A stretch of 64,000 bases of DNA from Geoanaerobacter sp964528055. GTDB taxonomy: Bacteria > Desulfobacterota > Desulfuromonadia > Geobacterales > DSM-12255. The notes beneath the pieces are model-generated. The model saw nothing but the letters and a program-made list of their open reading frames with translations, ran no database searches and was not told the origin of the DNA. Of this stretch, positions 34,476 to 43,870 are shown piece after piece; position 1 is the stretch's first letter; every line of letters starts with the position of its first letter. The stretch is from the NCBI GenBank assembly GCA_964528055.1, contig CAZGQM010000006.1, positions 1 to 64,000 of the forward strand. Reading direction: 5' to 3'. The position numbers were made by a program, and so were the translations under genes.

Positions 34476-36185
34476 CTAATCATCGGCTACGGTTACTCGA
34501 AGCACCTCTTCAAAGGAGGTCACACCCTCTTTCAGCTTGGTTAGCCCTGATTGTCGCATGGTCTTGATCCCGAGACGCATAGACTCGCGCTTGATTTCAG
34601 CGGTATTGGCCCCATTCAGGATCAGTTCGCGTATTTCCTCCAGTAATGGCATCACTTGATAGAATCCAACCCGCCCCTTATAGCCGGTTCCATTGCATTT
34701 GGGACACCCTTTACCGCGATAGCAGATAAACTCGGCAGCCTCTTCCTTTGGTACACCTGCAGTGAGAAGGGCTTGAACCGGAATCTCCTCGACCTCTTTG
34801 CATTCAGAACAGACACGGCGGGCAAGGCGCTGGGCTGTGATCAGGTTAACTGCCGAAGCAACCAGGAACGGTTCAATCCCCATGTTCAGCAGTCGGTTTA
34901 TGGTGGATGGCGCATCGTTTGTATGAAGGGTTGACAGAACCATGTGCCCGGTCAATGCGGCTTTTACACCTATTTCAGCGGTCTCGAAATCACGGATCTC
35001 ACCTATCATAATGATATCGGGATCCTGACGAAGGAAGGAGCGAAGGGCAGCAGCAAAGGTGAGTCCTATATCTTCGTGCATCTGCACCTGATTGATGCCT
35101 GCGAAGTTGAATTCAACAGGATCCTCGGCAGTGGAGATGTTCTCTGTCACCTTGTTCAGTTCGGAAAGTGCTGAGTAGAGGGAGACGGTCTTACCGCTAC
35201 CAGTCGGCCCAGTCACGAGAACCATGCCGAAAGGCTTATGAATGGCATCCTGAAAGCGAACCAGCGCCTCAGGTTCATACCCCAGTTTAGTCATGTCGAG
35301 TTGCAGATTGGACTTGTCCAGGAGGCGAAGAACTATTTTTTCACCAAAAAGGGTAGGCAGGACAGAGACACGGAAATCCATGTCCTTGCCACCCCCGAGT
35401 TTTATCTTTATACGACCGTCCTGAGGCAGCCGACGCTCTGCTATGTCCAGCTCCGCCATAATCTTGACTCGGGAGGTAATGGCGTTCTTCAGCTTCATTG
35501 GAGGTTTCATCGCCTCGTAAAGCACGCCATCTATCCGGTATCTGACCCGGAATACCCGTTCATAAGGTTCAATATGTATATCGCTCGCCTTTTTCTTGAT
35601 AGCGTCCGTCAGAATGAGGTTTACAAGCTTTACAACCGGAGCGTCCTCGGTGGCCCGCTCCAGAGAAGAGATGTCTACCTCCTCTTCGTCGCCGATTACC
35701 TCCAGATCATCGAATCCCTCGATGTCGCTCATCACGTCTGCCAGTGAAGCAGACTGATCATAGTACTTATCGATTGCACTCTTTATGGCGGATTCAGGAG
35801 AAACCACAACCTCAATGTTGAATCCGGTCATGAAACGGATATCGTCTATGGCAAAGATATTTGAGGGGTCACTCATGGCTACAATGAGCGAACCCCCTGC
35901 CCTGTTCACCGGAATAACCTGGTATTTCTGGGCAATATCAACCGGAACAACCTTGATCACCGCAGGATCGATCTCCTGCTCTGACAGGTTTATTGCCGGA
36001 ACGCCATACTGCTTAGAGAGAAATGAGACAAGGTCATCTTCGGAAATGACATTATTTCGGATCAGGACTGTTCCCAAACGAACATGGCTACCGCCCTGTT
36101 TCTGCTCTTCAAGGGCACTGGCCAACTGCTCCTTGGTTATAAGGTTGTTTCTGACCAGGAGATCTCCCAGCCTGCTTGCCTGCAT
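34476..36185 (-). CDS. pilB: Pilus extension ATPase PilB
   Basis: This 569-residue ATPase assembles pilin subunits. The N-terminal MshEN domain (about 1-150) is the type that can bind c-di-GMP. The ATPase core has GPTGSGKT, TAEDPVEFNF and IMIGEIRDFETAE. The zinc cysteines form CSEC and CPKC with CNGTGYKG near the end, as in PilB/GspE. It is the first gene of pilB-pilT-pilC-pilS-pilR, with GAGG before the ATG and a sigma70-type promoter 36 bp upstream. A 90-bp gap precedes pilT. Confidence 0.97.
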   Translation of the reverse strand: MQASRLGDLLVRNNLITKEQLASALEEQKQGGSHVRLGTVLIRNNVISEDDLVSFLSKQYGVPAINLSEQEIDPAVIKVVPVDIAQKYQVIPVNRAGGSLIVAMSDPSNIFAIDDIRFMTGFNIEVVVSPESAIKSAIDKYYDQSASLADVMSDIEGFDDLEVIGDEEEVDISSLERATEDAPVVKLVNLILTDAIKKKASDIHIEPYERVFRVRYRIDGVLYEAMKPPMKLKNAITSRVKIMAELDIAERRLPQDGRIKIKLGGGKDMDFRVSVLPTLFGEKIVLRLLDKSNLQLDMTKLGYEPEALVRFQDAIHKPFGMVLVTGPTGSGKTVSLYSALSELNKVTENISTAEDPVEFNFAGINQVQMHEDIGLTFAAALRSFLRQDPDIIMIGEIRDFETAEIGVKAALTGHMVLSTLHTNDAPSTINRLLNMGIEPFLVASAVNLITAQRLARRVCSECKEVEEIPVQALLTAGVPKEEAAEFICYRGKGCPKCNGTGYKGRVGFYQVMPLLEEIRELILNGANTAEIKRESMRLGIKTMRQSGLTKLKEGVTSFEEVLRVTVADD

Positions 36186-36220
36186 GGTAACCTCAGAATT
36201 GCTTCAGGATGGTTAATAAA

Positions 36221-36248
36221 ATAGTAAATGAAGGTACCGCAATGTCAA
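36221..36248 (-). promoter_or_regulatory. Sigma70-type promoter of pilB
   Basis: A perfect TTGACA (36243-36248) is 16 bp from TACTAT (36221-36226). The predicted start leaves a leader of about 25-30 nt to pilB. Confidence 0.6.
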
Positions 36249-36497
36249 GACTCTGGCGCCGATGCAGCCTAAATCGTAGACACAGGCACATGGAATAGCA
36301 TCGGTTTGGGAAGGAAAATCTTTACAAATATACAAAAAAACTGCATGAGAATCTATTTAGTTTTCGGACCAAAAAGGGGGGTATTTACTATTTGGTAAGA
36401 ATATCAGTGGATTATCGGCAAACTCACTATATTACACCGCACAAGAAAGCTCGCAGGTGTAGACCGAGCGGCAGGGAGAAAATCTTCCGGATGGAAG
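36249..36497. other. Non-coding stretch between pilB and the DUF2723 gene
   Basis: No credible gene is seen. On the minus strand just after the DUF2723 stop, CTTCC-ATCC-GGAAG is followed by ATTTTC (36483-36497), a short and weak terminator-like hairpin. The middle is AT-rich with A-runs that may act as UP or bent DNA upstream of the pilB promoter. Confidence 0.4.
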
Positions 36498-38363
36498 CTA
36501 CCTGAGACCGTAACCGGCGCGGATCTGCATGATCTGATTCTTCATTTCAGGCGCTATCTGCTCGGCCATTCTGAACTGGATTTGCGCATCATCAAATCTT
36601 CCGAAACGTATCAGTGCCTCTCCTGCCTCGATATGGCTGTTCCCGTAGATGAGGATTGCCTTGCTGGTGTCCAGGTCTCGGAAGAACATGTCACCGCTCA
36701 TACCCCTCAGACTGTAGAGGTCCCAAACAGAGGGATCCGGAGGATTGACACCACCCCCCTCACTGCGGGAGAGTTTGTAGCAGATTCCTCGCTGGGCTAT
36801 GGCAAAGGAGTCAAAAGGTACGGAATATCTAGTAGAAAAATCTATATAGACAGGATGACGATCTATCTGTTCGGCAATGGCGTACCTAAGAGCCATCTCA
36901 GGTGAAATCGAATCCAGAGGTAGTGACCTCAGAATACTCTGCTTGAAAATTTGCGGGAAGGCATCCAGGTACCAGGTAAAAACGAGGTGGGGGGTGTGCA
37001 GTATGGCTGTGTCATCACGCAGACGTTCAACTCCCTGCAGATACCACAGCGGGAAGGCACCACTGTCGCCCCATGTGTACAGTATGGCTCCCTGAGGCAG
37101 GGTCCGAAGTGTATTACCGGCATAATCGTAGGCTATGTAGTTAAGATGCTGGTCATTTTCAACATAATTGAGGGAACATATGCTCACAGGAAGAAGAAGG
37201 AGCAGACCGCCGATGCAGAGAGCGGGAGGGAGTGCAGAGCGACGAAGTGGGGGAACTATTCTCAGGAGCAGTTTCATAAGGGCAAAGAGACCAAGTCCGA
37301 TCAGGACCGCCGATAGGAGATAGAGAGGAGTAAAGAACTCTTCTGTCAGAAAGATAAGCTCATACGGTGTGTTGAAGTAGCCGGCAATAACCGCCAGAAA
37401 TGAGAGTATGCCGACACCATAGGCAAGGATTTCCTGGTTAAGCCTTCGAAAGAACGCCACACATCCGAGTAGCAGCAGAAAAAGCCCAACCATGGTAAAT
37501 TCGAAAGGGATATTAAAGGCATTGATCTGTTGGTGCAGTAACGCAAGATCTCTGGCCGGCTTTTCAACCGGGTATCCCTTACGGAGGAAATGCCAGAGAA
37601 ACTGGGAGAGTGTTTTGGCATCGCCCCAGTTGAGCAGCGGATTCTGTGCAGCCCTGACCGGGATATGAAGATGCACCGCAAAACCTAAAATGGCAAAAGC
37701 GACAGCCAGGATGATCTCCTTGACCCGCATCATGACCCGCCAGTCAGTGACAATGATCAGAAATGCATAGACAGGGACCATGAGGATCATGGTCTGATGG
37801 GCACCAAAGGCAAGGCCACAGAGGAATGCCCCCAGATAGATGTACGCTGGCCGCTCTTCACCTGATCGATAGGTTTCGCGCCATCTGAGCACAAGAAAAA
37901 AGATCATGGCAGCCATGAAGGCAATCAAGGGGTATGGCTTGTCGTGATTGGACTGGAGCCAGAGACGTGGTGTGAACGCAAAGGTGCAGGCAGAAGCGAG
38001 GCCGATACCACGAACATACCAGCCTGAAAATCGCTTGTCGTCGCCAAGTGCGTCATTCCTCAGCAGATAGGTCACCAGAAGGTAGACCGCATAGCAGGCA
38101 GCGGCAGCAGAAACTGCAGTTGCAACATTCACTCGAAATGCGATGCTTCCGAACGGCAGGTAGGTGAACGGCTTTGCATAGTTTATGAAGAACGGATACC
38201 CCGGAGAATGTGCCGAACCAAGAGAGTAGATAGCGGTCAAAAACTCACCACTATCGAAAAACGTGACCGACGGAGCCAGGGTGAGCATGTAAATAGAGAA
38301 AGGGAGCAGGAAGGAGAGGAGCGCACATGGATCGAGGCGCGCCATCAGGCGATCAACATTCAC
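36498..38363 (-). CDS. DUF2723 multi-span membrane protein with periplasmic tail
   Basis: This 621-residue protein has about twelve membrane segments. Its first loop LTLAPSVTFFDSGEFLTAIYSLGSAHSPGYP carries an acidic DSGE and a HSPG group, the DUF2723 signature, which resembles GT-C glycosyltransferases that use polyprenyl-phosphate sugars. The C-terminal 200 residues are soluble and end in a TPR-like helix pair. The GTG at 38363 has AGGAG 8 nt upstream and overlaps the end of the preceding gene by 11 nt. A longer in-frame form from 38405 is less likely. Function is unproven; a periplasmic glycosyl transfer role is inferred. Confidence 0.82.
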   Translation of the reverse strand: MNVDRLMARLDPCALLSFLLPFSIYMLTLAPSVTFFDSGEFLTAIYSLGSAHSPGYPFFINYAKPFTYLPFGSIAFRVNVATAVSAAAACYAVYLLVTYLLRNDALGDDKRFSGWYVRGIGLASACTFAFTPRLWLQSNHDKPYPLIAFMAAMIFFLVLRWRETYRSGEERPAYIYLGAFLCGLAFGAHQTMILMVPVYAFLIIVTDWRVMMRVKEIILAVAFAILGFAVHLHIPVRAAQNPLLNWGDAKTLSQFLWHFLRKGYPVEKPARDLALLHQQINAFNIPFEFTMVGLFLLLLGCVAFFRRLNQEILAYGVGILSFLAVIAGYFNTPYELIFLTEEFFTPLYLLSAVLIGLGLFALMKLLLRIVPPLRRSALPPALCIGGLLLLLPVSICSLNYVENDQHLNYIAYDYAGNTLRTLPQGAILYTWGDSGAFPLWYLQGVERLRDDTAILHTPHLVFTWYLDAFPQIFKQSILRSLPLDSISPEMALRYAIAEQIDRHPVYIDFSTRYSVPFDSFAIAQRGICYKLSRSEGGGVNPPDPSVWDLYSLRGMSGDMFFRDLDTSKAILIYGNSHIEAGEALIRFGRFDDAQIQFRMAEQIAPEMKNQIMQIRAGYGLR

Positions 38364-39384
38364 GTGCTTGCTCCTGTGGTAATGATGTTTCACGAATGGT
38401 CGCAAAAGAGAGTTTTTCTCGCCACATGTGATAAAAACCGGCCACGATGACCGGAAAGAAACTTACTCCGTGAATTACAAGTGCCACGGAAAGCGCCTTC
38501 TCAGAAGGTATGTTGAATGCCTGTAGAGCGGTAACGCAGGCATAATGATAGGTGCCGACATACCCTGGAGACGCTGGAACCATGACCGCAAAGACAAGAA
38601 AGATCAGAATGAAGAGACTGCCGGTTAACGGCAGCATGATCCCGAATGAACGGAGAAGGAGATCCACAGGCCAGGCAGCAAAAGCCCAGATAACCAGAGA
38701 ACTCACGATAATTGCCAGAATATCCTTTGGAGCTGTTGCCAGTCGTATGCCTCCGATAAAGGAGCCCAGGAGCGGAATGATTCTTTCGCCCACTACTGTC
38801 GGAAATGGACGAAGAATCTGTCCGACCAGATGGAGTGTCCAGACAGTCCGGCGTTTCAGGAGGACCAGAAACGCTATTACGCAACAGTAGAGCGCAAGGG
38901 TGACGTACCCTCCGGTCACCATGCTCTGCTGCACATGCTCCATCCCCTGTGGCAGATTTATGGTAAAAAAAGTGAACAGGAGCATCAATAGTACGGTGAA
39001 ACCGTCACATAGGCGATCCATGACCAGAGTGGCAAAGACCGCGCTCACATCCAGCCCTTCCTTTCTTGCCAGGGCGTAGGCCCTCACAAACTCGCCAAGC
39101 CTGGCAGGAAGAAGATTATTGGCCATGTAACCGATAATGGTAGCTGGGTAGAGGGAGCGAAGCGAAACTTTTTTTAGGGGGAGTACGAGAAAGTGCCAAC
39201 GGACCGCTCGAAAGTAAAAACTGGCAAAGGTCGACAGAACAGCCGGCACAAGGAAACGCCAGTCCATCTCCCGAAAGGCGGTCACAACTTTCGCTGGATC
39301 TATCTTGCGCAGAAGAAGCCCTAGACAGAGAAGGCTTATTCCGATGCCTATCCAGAATTTCAGATCTATTTTTTTATTTGACAA
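38353..39384 (-). CDS. Flippase-like/lysylphosphatidylglycerol-synthase-type membrane protein
   Basis: This 343-residue protein has about eight membrane spans and the pattern LSTFASFYFRAVRWHFLVLP, then NNLLPARLGEFVRAYALARKEG and VPASPGYVGTYHYA. These are hallmarks of the UPF0104/LPG-synthase-TM family, to which lipid-flippase-like proteins belong. It has no aminoacyl domain. The start is TTG at 39384 after GGAG at long spacing (10 nt), so the exact start is uncertain. It overlaps the DUF2723 gene by 11 nt, suggesting that they act together on lipid-linked substrates (inferred). Confidence 0.85.
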   Translation of the reverse strand: MSNKKIDLKFWIGIGISLLCLGLLLRKIDPAKVVTAFREMDWRFLVPAVLSTFASFYFRAVRWHFLVLPLKKVSLRSLYPATIIGYMANNLLPARLGEFVRAYALARKEGLDVSAVFATLVMDRLCDGFTVLLMLLFTFFTINLPQGMEHVQQSMVTGGYVTLALYCCVIAFLVLLKRRTVWTLHLVGQILRPFPTVVGERIIPLLGSFIGGIRLATAPKDILAIIVSSLVIWAFAAWPVDLLLRSFGIMLPLTGSLFILIFLVFAVMVPASPGYVGTYHYACVTALQAFNIPSEKALSVALVIHGVSFFPVIVAGFYHMWREKLSFATIRETSLPQEQAREC

Positions 39385-39389
39385 GCTTT

Positions 39390-40355
39390 TTATACTCCAT
39401 CAAGGTACTCTCGGTATTCCACAACTGCGGTGCTCTTCAGAATCTCTTTACAACGGGAAACATCCGCTGCGATTGCCAGCTTGAGTCCCTCAACATTCGA
39501 GAAACGCTCCTCATCACGAATCCTTGCAATAAAGTAGATCCTCAGGTCGCTGCCATACAGATTGCCTTTGAAATCAAAGAGAAAAACCTCTATCGAAGAC
39601 TCTATGTTGCCGAAGGTCGGATTGTTGCCTATATTGCAGGCCCCATCAAGAAGCGTATCCCCCACCTTTACCTTTACGGCATAGACACCGCTTGCAGGAA
39701 TGAGTTCCTTGTCAGTAAGGATATTGGCAGTAGGGAATCCGATCCCTGCACCTCGATTATGGCCTGGCACCACTTTACCGCCGAGTGAGAAATGACGGCC
39801 GATAAGCGGCACTACCCCCTCTACATCGCCGGCCAGCAGCAGTCTTCTAACCTCGGTGCTGCTGTAGATAAGACCTTGGTGACCGATCGGTTGAAGGACA
39901 TCCAGATCAAAACCAAACTCTTTCCCAAGTTCGTGCAGAGTCTTCACACTCCCCTGCCTGTTGCGTCCAAATGAGTAATCATACCCAATGACAAGTTGTA
40001 TAACTCCGAGACGTTTTACCAGTATTTCGGATACGAACTCCCATGCCGAGAGAGCTGCAAACTCAGCGGTAAAGGGTATCTCCAGCAGACAGTCGATCCC
40101 TGATGCCTCAATAAGGGTCTCTTTTTCTGTATAAGTATTAATAAGGGCGATCTGTTTCTTGGGATTGGGGATCACCTTTAACGGGTGAGGCACGAAGGTT
40201 ATCACCACTGACGTCGCATGAAGAACCCCGGCACTCTGGCGCACTTTGCGAAATATCTCGCGGTGCCCCAGGTGGACCCCATCAAAGTTACCGATAGTTA
40301 CAACCGTGCGGTGCAAAGTTGGTGGGATATCATCAATCGAACGAAGAATTTCCAT
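39390..40355 (-). CDS. ribF: Bifunctional riboflavin kinase/FAD synthetase
   Basis: This 321-residue enzyme makes FMN and FAD. The N-terminal FAD synthetase domain has VTIGNFDGVHLGHREIF and SSTEVRRLL. The C-terminal riboflavin kinase domain has GAGIGFPTANI, SGVYAVKV and NIGNNPTFG. Length is normal. The ATG at 40355 is seven bases after the tatC stop; a TTG at 40361 is possible. It is followed by a membrane-protein pair with which it has no obvious functional tie. Confidence 0.97.
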   Translation of the reverse strand: MEILRSIDDIPPTLHRTVVTIGNFDGVHLGHREIFRKVRQSAGVLHATSVVITFVPHPLKVIPNPKKQIALINTYTEKETLIEASGIDCLLEIPFTAEFAALSAWEFVSEILVKRLGVIQLVIGYDYSFGRNRQGSVKTLHELGKEFGFDLDVLQPIGHQGLIYSSTEVRRLLLAGDVEGVVPLIGRHFSLGGKVVPGHNRGAGIGFPTANILTDKELIPASGVYAVKVKVGDTLLDGACNIGNNPTFGNIESSIEVFLFDFKGNLYGSDLRIYFIARIRDEERFSNVEGLKLAIAADVSRCKEILKSTAVVEYREYLDGV

Positions 40356-40361
40356 GTGCAA

Positions 40362-41216
40362 TCAGCCTTGTTCTACGGGCATAGCTGCCGTTTCTGTCTG
40401 TCTGGGTTTTGGTCCAAAGAACCGGACAACCCAGATACTTGCCTCATACATAAGGTAAAGTGGAACCATGATGACAAACATGGTAATCAGGTCTGCATGA
40501 AAGGCGGCTATTATTGCACTGGCCAAAAGGGCATATTTCCTGTTCCCGGCTAAAAACGAATAGGTCACGATCCGGAAGCGCGATAACAAAAGGAGTATAA
40601 TAGGCAGTTCGAAGATAAGACCAAACATAAGTATCAGCCTGAGGCAGAAGTTGACGTATGCGCTCAAGTTGAACCAGCTCTGGAGCCCTTCAACCTCATA
40701 GGAGAGTGAGAAGTTGATGATTACAGGCCATATGATGACTAGGAAAAAGAGCGCACCGACGCAGAAACTCACGGTGCTTACAGTTATGAACGGAAGAACC
40801 AGCCGTTTCTCGCTGCTGGTGAGACCAGGGGCTACAAAGAGCCATATCTGATAGAAAACGACCGGCAGCACCAGAATAAAACCGGCAATCCCGGCGATCT
40901 TGCATTGGACAAAAAACGGCTCCAGCGGAGCACTATAGTTGAGTTGCCTGTTCTTGACCGTGGTTACAAGCTCCTTGTCAAGTTGGTAACGTTTGTACAG
41001 GTAAGGAATGCGGTCCTTTACCTGTAAGTATACTGCTTTCTTTATCTCTGTAAGATAGGTCTTGCCGGTGAGAGGGCGCTCGATGAATCCGAGGATAGGA
41101 CCGGAAAAGTTCCATGCAACCCCCATCCCGATTACTACCGCAACAACAATGACAATCAGTCGCTTGCGTAACTCCACCAGGTGCTCTATCAAAGGCAGAA
41201 CTCTTTCGTTTTCCAT
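40362..41216 (-). CDS. tatC: Twin-arginine translocase subunit TatC
   Basis: This 284-residue protein has six membrane spans and the conserved HLVELRKRLI opening that contributes to signal-peptide recognition, plus LEPFFVQCKIAGIAGFILVLPVVFYQIWLFVAPGL. TatC binds twin-arginine signal peptides and, with TatA/B, moves folded redox proteins. No tatA or tatB is seen nearby. Start ATG GAA AAC at 41216 after GGGGATGA. The C-terminal tail ends in a polar EQG. Confidence 0.96.
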   Translation of the reverse strand: MENERVLPLIEHLVELRKRLIVIVVAVVIGMGVAWNFSGPILGFIERPLTGKTYLTEIKKAVYLQVKDRIPYLYKRYQLDKELVTTVKNRQLNYSAPLEPFFVQCKIAGIAGFILVLPVVFYQIWLFVAPGLTSSEKRLVLPFITVSTVSFCVGALFFLVIIWPVIINFSLSYEVEGLQSWFNLSAYVNFCLRLILMFGLIFELPIILLLLSRFRIVTYSFLAGNRKYALLASAIIAAFHADLITMFVIMVPLYLMYEASIWVVRFFGPKPRQTETAAMPVEQG

Positions 41217-41395
41217 TCATCCCCGCCAGCTCAGTAAAATTACCAAAACCAATGCAAAATAGCACAGCAGAAGAGTTAGACGCAACCCGGATTTAGCACT
41301 ACATCTGTTTTCCTCACCAGTTCGAAGATGCGCATCTTTGTCCAGATGAGGGAAATCAACCGGCGAAGGTAATACGTCTCACCTGACTCACTGAT

Positions 41396-43687
41396 TCAGT
41401 GCTTTTTCCCTCGTCCTTTACGCCCACCAGCTCCCTTTTTCTTTGGACGGCCTCCGGTGCGAGGCCCCTGATCATCGCTCCGTTTCCTTTCAGGACGCTT
41501 CCCCTGGCTCCTCCTTGGCTTTGGCAGAACTATATCCCATCCGGCATCGGTCTGCTGCAGAGGTATGTGCTCCAGCAGGCCGAACTCGATCTGCCGACGC
41601 TCCATGCTGACTGCGACTACCGTTACCCTTACCCGGTCGCCGATCCGGAACATCCTGCGCGTATTGGTCCCGATCAAGGCATGCTGTTTTTCTAACATGA
41701 CATAAAAGTCGTCAGAAAGAGTCGTTACCGGCATCATCCCTTCGACAAAGAACTCGGTAAGTTCCACAAAGAAGCCGCTGTTGACTATCCCTATTATGAA
41801 CCCTTCAAATTCATCGCCGATCCGTTCCAGCATGAACTGAAGGCGTTTCAGCTCTACCAGCTCTCGCTCCGCCTCCATTGCCACACGTTCACGCTTGCTG
41901 GTATGCGTGCCGGTTTCAGGCAGGGTCTCAGCAAGTCTCTCCCTCTCCTTTTCCGAAAGCTTCCCAGAAAGAAAACTCTTGAGGATACGATGAACCACAA
42001 GATCGGGATAACGGCGGATCGGCGAGGTGAAGTGGGTATAGGTGCCGGCTGCGAGCCCGAAGTGCCCAAGGTTTTCGGCTGCATAGCGTGCCTGTTTCAT
42101 GCTCCTTAAGAGGACCCTGTTCAGCATCAGTTCCTCAGGCTTTCCAAGCGCACCATCCAGAAGCCTCTGCAACTCGGTGCCCGTCACCTCACCATCAGTT
42201 GAGTCAAGATGATGGCCGAAACCTGCTGCCAGTTCGGCAAAAGCCAGGATCTTTTCAGCTGCTGGTCGCTCGTGAATCCTGTAGAGTGAAGGGATCTGGT
42301 GATCCTCCAGATGGCCTGCGACCGCCTCGTTTGCAGCCAGCATGAACTCCTCGATCAGCCGATGGGCGATATTGCGTTGCGAGCGGCCTATTGCAACGGT
42401 GTTACCGGTGGTGAGATCAATGATTATCTCCGGTTCTGGAAGATCGAAATCCAGGCTGCCCCGATCACTTCGTAGTTTCATTAATCGCCGGGCAAGTTCC
42501 TCCATCAGTCCAAGGTCATCCAGAAGATTGTTGAGGGGATGGAGAGTCTCCGGTTTCCGCTCCTCCAGAACCTCAGCCACCTGAGAATAGGTGAGCCTGG
42601 CAGCACTTCTTATGACGCTGGGGTAGAAGTCTGCCTTGCGACGCTCCCCATTTTTGTCGAACAACATCTCCGCAGTCAGCGTCAGACGATCTTCGTCAGG
42701 ATTCAGCGAACAGATACCGTTGGAAAGCGCTTCCGGAAGCATGGGTAGGCAGCGGTCGGGGAAATAGACGGATGTTCCCCGTAGGTATGCCTCGCGATCC
42801 AGCGCAGATCCGGGTTTCACATAGTGGGAGACATCGGCAATGGAGACCCAGAGTCGGATGTCTCCGTTCGCCTCACGGCGAACAGAGACGGCGTCATCAA
42901 AGTCTCGCGCTGTCTCGCCGTCGATGGTGACGACCGTAAGCCCTCGCAGATCGGTACGCCCTGGCAGCTCTGCATCGCTTAGCCGTGCAACACTCCGGGC
43001 CTCGGCAAGGACGGCTGAAGGAAACTCAGAGGGGAGTTCGTACTTGCGGATTACCGTCATTATCTCCACATTGGGGTCTTCAGGCCAGCCAAGTACCTCT
43101 ACGACACGACCCATGGCCGGCTTACGTTCAGAGGGATAGGAGGTCAGTTCCACCACCACTACCTGACCACTCTGCGCCTTTCCTGATGCCTGGGCAGGGA
43201 TAACAAGCTCCTGAGATATCCTCAGGTCATCAGCAATGACACGGCCAAAGGAGCGAAACGCCTCGTACCGGCCAACAACACGTTTCTGCCCCTGCTCCAG
43301 AGTCTTTACAATATGTCCTTCACGCCTGTCTCCGACAGGAATTCCGGTCATGCTGACCTCCACCAGGTCACCATGCAGGTTTTCGCGGAGACCGCGGGCA
43401 GGAATAAAGATATCCGAACCTCCTCCCTCGGGTGCGACAAATCCGTATCCGTCGCGGTGCATGGAGAGCCTGCCGGTAATAAGACCACCCTCTCCGGCAA
43501 GTGCATAACGCTCTCCCCGTAACAGCACCAGATCTCCTGCAGATACCATTCTGCTCAAGAGTGACGCAAACCCTTTCCGGTGCAGACGGTCGATCCCGAT
43601 CACGCGGGAAAGATCCCTAAATGACACTGTTCCTCCATGCTCACGGATGGCCTTCAACAAAACTTCTCTCGTAAGTTGTACAGACAT
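41396..43687 (-). CDS. rnr: Ribonuclease R
   Basis: This 763-residue 3'-5' exoribonuclease degrades structured RNA. The order is an N-terminal winged-helix (FRDLSRVIGI), cold-shock-like OB domains, the RNB catalytic domain (about 245-580) with DGETARDFDDAVSV metal aspartates and HYAxxxxYTHFTSPIRRYPDLVVHR pieces, and an S1 domain (about 640-720). It ends in a strongly basic, Lys/Arg/Gly-rich tail of about 40 residues. The ATG at 43687 has GAGG 7 nt upstream. It has its own promoter and starts the rnr-tatC-ribF run, with 179 bp before tatC. Confidence 0.96.
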   Translation of the reverse strand: MSVQLTREVLLKAIREHGGTVSFRDLSRVIGIDRLHRKGFASLLSRMVSAGDLVLLRGERYALAGEGGLITGRLSMHRDGYGFVAPEGGGSDIFIPARGLRENLHGDLVEVSMTGIPVGDRREGHIVKTLEQGQKRVVGRYEAFRSFGRVIADDLRISQELVIPAQASGKAQSGQVVVVELTSYPSERKPAMGRVVEVLGWPEDPNVEIMTVIRKYELPSEFPSAVLAEARSVARLSDAELPGRTDLRGLTVVTIDGETARDFDDAVSVRREANGDIRLWVSIADVSHYVKPGSALDREAYLRGTSVYFPDRCLPMLPEALSNGICSLNPDEDRLTLTAEMLFDKNGERRKADFYPSVIRSAARLTYSQVAEVLEERKPETLHPLNNLLDDLGLMEELARRLMKLRSDRGSLDFDLPEPEIIIDLTTGNTVAIGRSQRNIAHRLIEEFMLAANEAVAGHLEDHQIPSLYRIHERPAAEKILAFAELAAGFGHHLDSTDGEVTGTELQRLLDGALGKPEELMLNRVLLRSMKQARYAAENLGHFGLAAGTYTHFTSPIRRYPDLVVHRILKSFLSGKLSEKERERLAETLPETGTHTSKRERVAMEAERELVELKRLQFMLERIGDEFEGFIIGIVNSGFFVELTEFFVEGMMPVTTLSDDFYVMLEKQHALIGTNTRRMFRIGDRVRVTVVAVSMERRQIEFGLLEHIPLQQTDAGWDIVLPKPRRSQGKRPERKRSDDQGPRTGGRPKKKGAGGRKGRGKKH

Positions 43688-43724
43688 GGCAAGACCTCTA
43701 TATGCAGTTGATTCCGGCATGCCG

Positions 43725-43753
43725 AATATGCATCACAAACCCATGCCTGTCAA
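43725..43753 (-). promoter_or_regulatory. Sigma70-type promoter of rnr
   Basis: TTGACA (43748-43753), 17 bp, CATATT (43725-43730). It lies about 38 bp upstream of the rnr ATG, in the divergent region with the lytic transglycosylase gene. Confidence 0.6.
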
Positions 43754-43870
43754 ACCACCAACAAAAAAACCTTTTGCTTTTGACGACGGTTGTGGCTAGT
43801 ATCCAAAACAGTGGCATTGTTACAGACCGCACTCTGCCAAACTTCTAATCCCCATGGATACCATCAATAC

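Noticed and set aside
41327..41340. Perfect 14-bp palindrome AAGATGCGCATCTT between tatC and rnr
   Set aside because: It has no T-run on either side and no known operator match, so I do not call a terminator or binding site.
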